From contig NZ_JAKQZH010000002.1 in NCBI RefSeq assembly GCF_022343555.1, positions 124,001-188,000 of the forward strand: 64,000 nt of DNA. Direction: 5' to 3'. A program made the position numbers and the translations under genes. This document shows positions 60,254 to 64,000 of this stretch, one piece after another (the first letter of the stretch is position 1; the number at the start of each line of letters is the position of its first letter). A model generated the notes under the pieces. The model had not been told where the DNA came from. It searched no databases and saw only the letters and a program-made list of their open reading frames with translations. The stretch comes from Marinobacter sp. C7. Lineage in GTDB: Bacteria > Pseudomonadota > Gammaproteobacteria > Pseudomonadales > Oleiphilaceae.

Positions 60254-60805
60254 GATCTTCCTTGATTGAGGTTTAAGAAATATAACACTCAGCACAGGGG
60301 CGCCCTGACAAGGGCGGCCGCGTCCTGGTGCGACAGATTTAATGCCGGTTACCCGGCCATGCATTCTGGCACCCAAGCCGAATACCAACCCCCGATACTG
60401 TACTAGTACAACCCAGGGCGCCAGGGCCCAGAACACTGAATGGGCGGAAATTGCCCGCTGGAAGCGTCGGATGGCCCCGCGAACGGAACACTGAATTACT
60501 GATCAACACCACGGGCGGCGTTCTGGCTGCCGGCAACCGCCGAAGCGCCGGTCAAACACCCAACCTAAAAGCACTGAAGCAAGACTTTTAACGTCGCCAA
60601 CACACGCAGCTTTGTAGTGGAGGCGCAGCCGCAACGGAAAAGCTTTCAGGTGTCTCGGGTATCGGGGGCCTGCCAGTTGAACCATTGGGGGCAGGTCAGG
60701 GATGTGCTGACGATGTAATTACAAAAAAGCGCCTGGTGTCACCAGGCGCGGCAATCTCTCTTATAGCGTCAGGGAAAGATGGCTTTCGAAGTGCTCTTGA
60801 GGAAC
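60254..60805. other. Gap with attC-like remnant, palindrome and terminator
   Basis: 552 bp with no gene. It holds an attC-like stretch (60280-60354: GTTATAT core on minus, hairpin CGCCCT/AGGGCG at 60301-60316, GTTACCC at 60348), a 12-bp palindrome TGTACTAGTACA (60399-60410), a direct repeat GAACACTGAAT (60431-60441 and 60486-60496) and the terminator of the large gene at 60723-60749. Confidence 0.5.
60723..60749 (-). terminator. Terminator of the large beta-rich protein gene
   Basis: On the minus strand: GCGCCTGG, 5 bases, CCAGGCGC, then six T. Confidence 0.93.
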
Positions 60806-63800
60806 TTATTTTACCCCAACTGTGAAAGCGCCCTGATCAGCTAGAACACCCAAGAGCTCAGCGAGATTGCCTCCATTGTTAATATAATTGAGCGTTTGAC
60901 CTCCACTCGAAGAGATGGATTTCTGGGAGAGAAGAATCTCGCCACTTGGTCCCGTTGCCCATGATCCATTAGGGGGCTCCATTCCAAAGGCCGCTGAACT
61001 GCAGTGGAAGTCGAAAGCATCAACTCGTTCCAGAAACCCTCGACTACTCATACAAGTTGACGCTGCCCACCCAATCACCTCCGTTTTGTTAGTGGCCGCA
61101 ACAACCTCGTTCCCATGGCGAACCCTATAATTCCCTTCTATGTTTCGGGATTGCTGGTGGGACACCCCATAAGCAAAAAGACCCGAACGTAGATCAAGGT
61201 AGTGAATGGTTGCGATTCTATTCCCACCATCTTGGGCATAGTCACCAGCCTCAATACCAAACTCTCCAAACCTTGTCATATGGGCAAATTTCGGAGATCC
61301 CTCACAATTTGTATAAGAACTGCTATAGCAAATAATGTTTAGCTCGGAATTGGGAATCACCGACTGTCCATTTACTTCCAACCATTTGTCAGCGGAGAGC
61401 CTCAGTTCCACCTCTCCAGTCTTATTGAAGTCAACGGCCAACAGAGCTGATTCCATTGAACTTGCAGAGGTATCAGCACTAAATGCTGCCCCTAAAACCC
61501 CTGGCGTGGCAGCCCCTAGGTCCAGAGACAGTCTATTAACATCGCTGATATACACCTCAAAATCATTACCCCAACTTGTGATCGTTGTTTTTACCCACCG
61601 AACCGACTTCGCTATTTTGCCTGCCCCATCAAAGAACCAACCCCCGCTGATTTCTCCATTTATAGGCTGGCTTGCAATTTCACGCCATCCATCAGGATAG
61701 GTAACAGAGTCGTACAATGCAGACGAAGTTGAGGGGGTATTTGGGCGAACGTAAAGTGTATCGGTGACTGAATCATTTACTACCGCCACCAACCATTCAT
61801 CACCAACTCCGTCGGCCACTATCGCAGCGCCATGCACATTCCCCGGGGCAACAGAAAACAACTTGCCGCCCTGATAGATCTCGCTGGAGAATCCCGCCTC
61901 CCCAAAATATCTGGAGGAAGGTCCACTCCAGCTTAGAATTTTCGTGGGAGTATCACCCACGTAATGGCCCTTCCAATCAATGTTTCCGAAGGCTGCATTC
62001 TCAGTTGCTGTTGCATTCCAACTGCCATCATGGGTCAAAAACATTGCACCAGATGAGGTCCGGGCAACCAATCCATGATCAGCCTTTTCCTTGAGCTCAT
62101 AGGTCTTAGCCTGAACAGTTTGGCCTTTGGTGCCTATGGCTTGAATCGAGAGGAAAACCCGCTCATCGGGCAAACCAGATACCGTTACCTTTCGCTGAGT
62201 GCGCCCGAACTCCGCAAATTTCTCCCAAGCAGGATTTTCATGATTATTCTCTTTCTGTTGTGCCAGCACCGGGTCATGGGTGAGATAAGCATCAAATCGC
62301 GCAATATATGGTTCATCGGCAGGCTCAACTGACCACTCGATTTCAGCGACTGTAGGATCTTCAGAATCGCGAAATGCCTCCACTATCTCCGGAGGTGAGA
62401 TCTTTTTGGGCACCACATCCACGTCGATCCGTCGAAAGGGCGTCGCCGAATCATAAGCGCTTCCCACTTGTGAAATCTGGACAAGATTCTTATAAGTTCG
62501 GATTTCACTGGATCCCTGATTGTTGAAGCTCATTGATAGCGTTTGGGTTTCCCCCGGCGGAATCTCACCACCGTCGGGGTAGACCGTCAGGTAGCTGTCG
62601 TTCTGATAGTCTGCTCGCCAAGTTAGTGACTGCCCACCAACATTTTCGATGGACACTGTGCGGGCAATAGTTGAACTGTCGCCTTCTTCGATGATCTCCG
62701 ATATGCCAGTCCCGTTTACCAACATGGATGCGGGCGCCGGACCGCAGGTATTGAGCTTGTCTTCAAAGATCTTGGCTTCTTTTAAACCAATATTGACCCG
62801 CAAATCCGCTGGTGAGATTCCAACTACCTCAAAAAACTTCTCGCCGCCCGTAGCTTTCCACTCCAAGACACTGCCCAGTCCTGCATAGATGCCATAGACA
62901 AGCGATTCATTACACTCCGATTCAATGTCGTATGAGGCACGTATTTCCGAATAAGCCTCGAAATTAATCGCCGGCCCCATCAGATCGTAGATCTGTACAG
63001 TGGGCTCCGCCGCGGCATACATTCGAAACCGTGCCTCACCTTCAAGGAATGGCTTTGCAGGGCTCCAATCACTGCCGGAACCGCTCGAGTATTCCCAGCC
63101 GGCACCTTTGGAATAGTAAACGCCGGCAAATACCGAGGAGCTCATGGTAGATTCCAGTCCCATCTGCCCCGTGACTTCGCCATTGCCCCCTATATAAACA
63201 TCGACGTAGGGGTTCAAGTACACAGGCACAAAACCAATTAAAAAGGCGGTTCGCGAAAAATATATCCGGCCAAGTAATTCCCTTATAACGTCATTGCCGT
63301 TCGCATCCTTTGGCGTCTTGACCGATCCCTCGACTTTGAGCGCAATGTTCGCTTCATTACTGATTGACGGAGAAACCTTGAAGAACTGTAGTCCTTCGTA
63401 AAACTCGAAGGACGCACTCACATCCAGCTCAAAGGTCACATCAATGCTGCCCGAGAGTTCGACCAGCCTCTCATTAACCTCCCAGACATTGTTGAAAGGG
63501 TTGAGCGATTTACTATCCGCCTCAGCAGGCTCGACCGCCAGTCTGATCACAGAGGAATCATTGCTGGGCTGAACCAATAACTTATAAGGTTTGATCCTGA
63601 GTGACTGAGAGGCTTGGGAGACCAGAGAGCTGGGATACTCTATCGACTCGATGTCATCCGCCGAAAACACCTTGCTGAAAGTTCCCGTCCCTTTTTCGAT
63701 CACATCCGTGAGCTTGGCTTGCGCATAGCCGAACTCCACTGAGTCAGGGTAATTGATTACGTCCAGAATACTGACGAGGAGCGCTTTTCCATTGACAATG

Positions 63801-64000
63801 AGTGAGGCCTTGTCGCCCGCGGAAAGGTTCATCAAGCGGCTTTTCAAGGTCGGATCGGAAGGCAGATCTACTGTAATTCGGTCAGCTGTGACCTCGCCGG
63901 TAAGCCCCTCGCCTAGGCCAACAAAATTCGCTGCAATCGAGACTTCGGTGTAACCGAAGTTAATTTCCACGACACGGTCACGCTTAAAACTGCTCAGTTC
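60806..64000 (-). CDS. Very large beta-rich protein, N-terminus beyond the window
   Basis: At least 1064 residues are visible; the reading frame stays open to the right edge (ten codons before the first possible GTG at 63970), so the true start is outside. Segments suggest several domains: a beta-rich N-terminal region (to about residue 320), a stretch with SDWSPAKPFLEGEARFRMYAAAEPT, a BACON-like region (ENVGGQSLTWRADYQNDSYLTVYPDGGEIPPGETQTLSMSF, about residue 450), a fibronectin-III-like domain (SPPEIVEAFRDSEDPTVAEIEWSVEP) and a C-terminal half with repeated WxG-type strands. Paired Cys occur near the end. Codon use is less GC-rich than in the left part of the window. Likely a secreted or surface protein; function unknown. 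Confidence 0.8.
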   Translation of the reverse strand, partial: ELSSFKRDRVVEINFGYTEVSIAANFVGLGEGLTGEVTADRITVDLPSDPTLKSRLMNLSAGDKASLIVNGKALLVSILDVINYPDSVEFGYAQAKLTDVIEKGTGTFSKVFSADDIESIEYPSSLVSQASQSLRIKPYKLLVQPSNDSSVIRLAVEPAEADSKSLNPFNNVWEVNERLVELSGSIDVTFELDVSASFEFYEGLQFFKVSPSISNEANIALKVEGSVKTPKDANGNDVIRELLGRIYFSRTAFLIGFVPVYLNPYVDVYIGGNGEVTGQMGLESTMSSSVFAGVYYSKGAGWEYSSGSGSDWSPAKPFLEGEARFRMYAAAEPTVQIYDLMGPAINFEAYSEIRASYDIESECNESLVYGIYAGLGSVLEWKATGGEKFFEVVGISPADLRVNIGLKEAKIFEDKLNTCGPAPASMLVNGTGISEIIEEGDSSTIARTVSIENVGGQSLTWRADYQNDSYLTVYPDGGEIPPGETQTLSMSFNNQGSSEIRTYKNLVQISQVGSAYDSATPFRRIDVDVVPKKISPPEIVEAFRDSEDPTVAEIEWSVEPADEPYIARFDAYLTHDPVLAQQKENNHENPAWEKFAEFGRTQRKVTVSGLPDERVFLSIQAIGTKGQTVQAKTYELKEKADHGLVARTSSGAMFLTHDGSWNATATENAAFGNIDWKGHYVGDTPTKILSWSGPSSRYFGEAGFSSEIYQGGKLFSVAPGNVHGAAIVADGVGDEWLVAVVNDSVTDTLYVRPNTPSTSSALYDSVTYPDGWREIASQPINGEISGGWFFDGAGKIAKSVRWVKTTITSWGNDFEVYISDVNRLSLDLGAATPGVLGAAFSADTSASSMESALLAVDFNKTGEVELRLSADKWLEVNGQSVIPNSELNIICYSSSYTNCEGSPKFAHMTRFGEFGIEAGDYAQDGGNRIATIHYLDLRSGLFAYGVSHQQSRNIEGNYRVRHGNEVVAATNKTEVIGWAASTCMSSRGFLERVDAFDFHCSSAAFGMEPPNGSWATGPSGEILLSQKSISSSGGQTLNYINNGGNLAELLGVLADQGAFTVGVK

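Noticed and set aside
60399..60410. TGTACTAGTACA palindrome
   Set aside because: A 12-bp palindrome alone in an intergenic region with no adjacent promoter features; too short to call an operator.
1..64000. CRISPR array, prophage or transposase
   Set aside because: No regularly spaced direct repeats, no phage structural or integrase genes, and no transposase found on either strand.

Overview
The window is a dense stretch of bacterial chromosome with about 66 protein genes, no rRNA or tRNA that I could see, no CRISPR array, and no transposase or phage gene. The content suggests a marine or halophilic gammaproteobacterium of the Marinobacter type. Supporting features are a glycine-betaine synthesis operon (betIBA plus a BCCT-like carrier), OmpW behind FNR/Anr-like boxes, an E. 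coli-type single-chain PntA with PntB, and several gammaproteobacterial small families (DUF3581, DUF2897, DUF3012, DUF4396). The genus is an inference; the protein families are read directly.

Layout. 1-2.3 kb: pntAB (pntA cut by the window edge). 2.4-5.5 kb: a small lipoprotein, an Old Yellow Enzyme divergent from its HxlR-type regulator across tandem operator-like repeats, and ompW. 5.5-9.5 kb: a pentaheme lipoprotein cytochrome, a short CPBP membrane protease and RhlE. 9.8-14.8 kb: a membrane TlpA protein with dsbG, an unrecognised transporter, a DUF302 protein and mltF. 14.8-20.1 kb: an EthA-like Baeyer-Villiger monooxygenase, a small encapsulated-ferritin homologue without an encapsulin gene, a YgjV-type protein with a lipoprotein, an acetylpolyamine amidohydrolase and a transglutaminase-like protein, then three related hairpins. 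20.1-24.1 kb: peroxide defence (ahpF, ahpC, a Prx5-type peroxiredoxin), with OxyR-like half sites before ahpF and ahpC. 24.2-29.5 kb: betaine operon with a BetI palindrome. 29.6-30.7 kb: a second HDAC-fold deacylase.

30.8-35.1 kb is the most interesting region. An ECF sigma/anti-sigma pair lies divergent from a secreted S8 protease and near an outer-membrane barrel and an Ala/Gly-rich exported protein. Three promoters, for the sigma gene, the protease and the Ala-rich protein, share GGAAT, exactly 16 bases, then CGT, which defines a local regulon. 35.2-42 kb holds membrane proteins, a secreted alpha/beta hydrolase, a DUF3012 micro-lipoprotein, DUF3592, and a DUF4398 plus OmpA pair. 42-45.5 kb is a quinone-stress-like module (DoxX, glutathionyl-hydroquinone reductase, DODA-type dioxygenase) divergent from a LysR regulator across a perfect palindrome. 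45.5-48.4 kb is an ECF42-type sigma gene with its YCII-family targets. 48.4-56.2 kb carries an OsmC-YcaO fusion, a VOC protein, an MFS carrier, a J1-crystallin-like ADP-ribosylglycohydrolase, a membrane protein and a CrtI-like flavoprotein.

56.3-64 kb looks accessory. It has lower apparent GC, small single-gene units (GFA enzyme, DinB-fold protein, two diverged DUF2834 copies bounded by GTTATAT/ATATAAC, suggestive of integron cassettes), a diguanylate cyclase, and a protein of more than 1060 residues that runs off the right edge.
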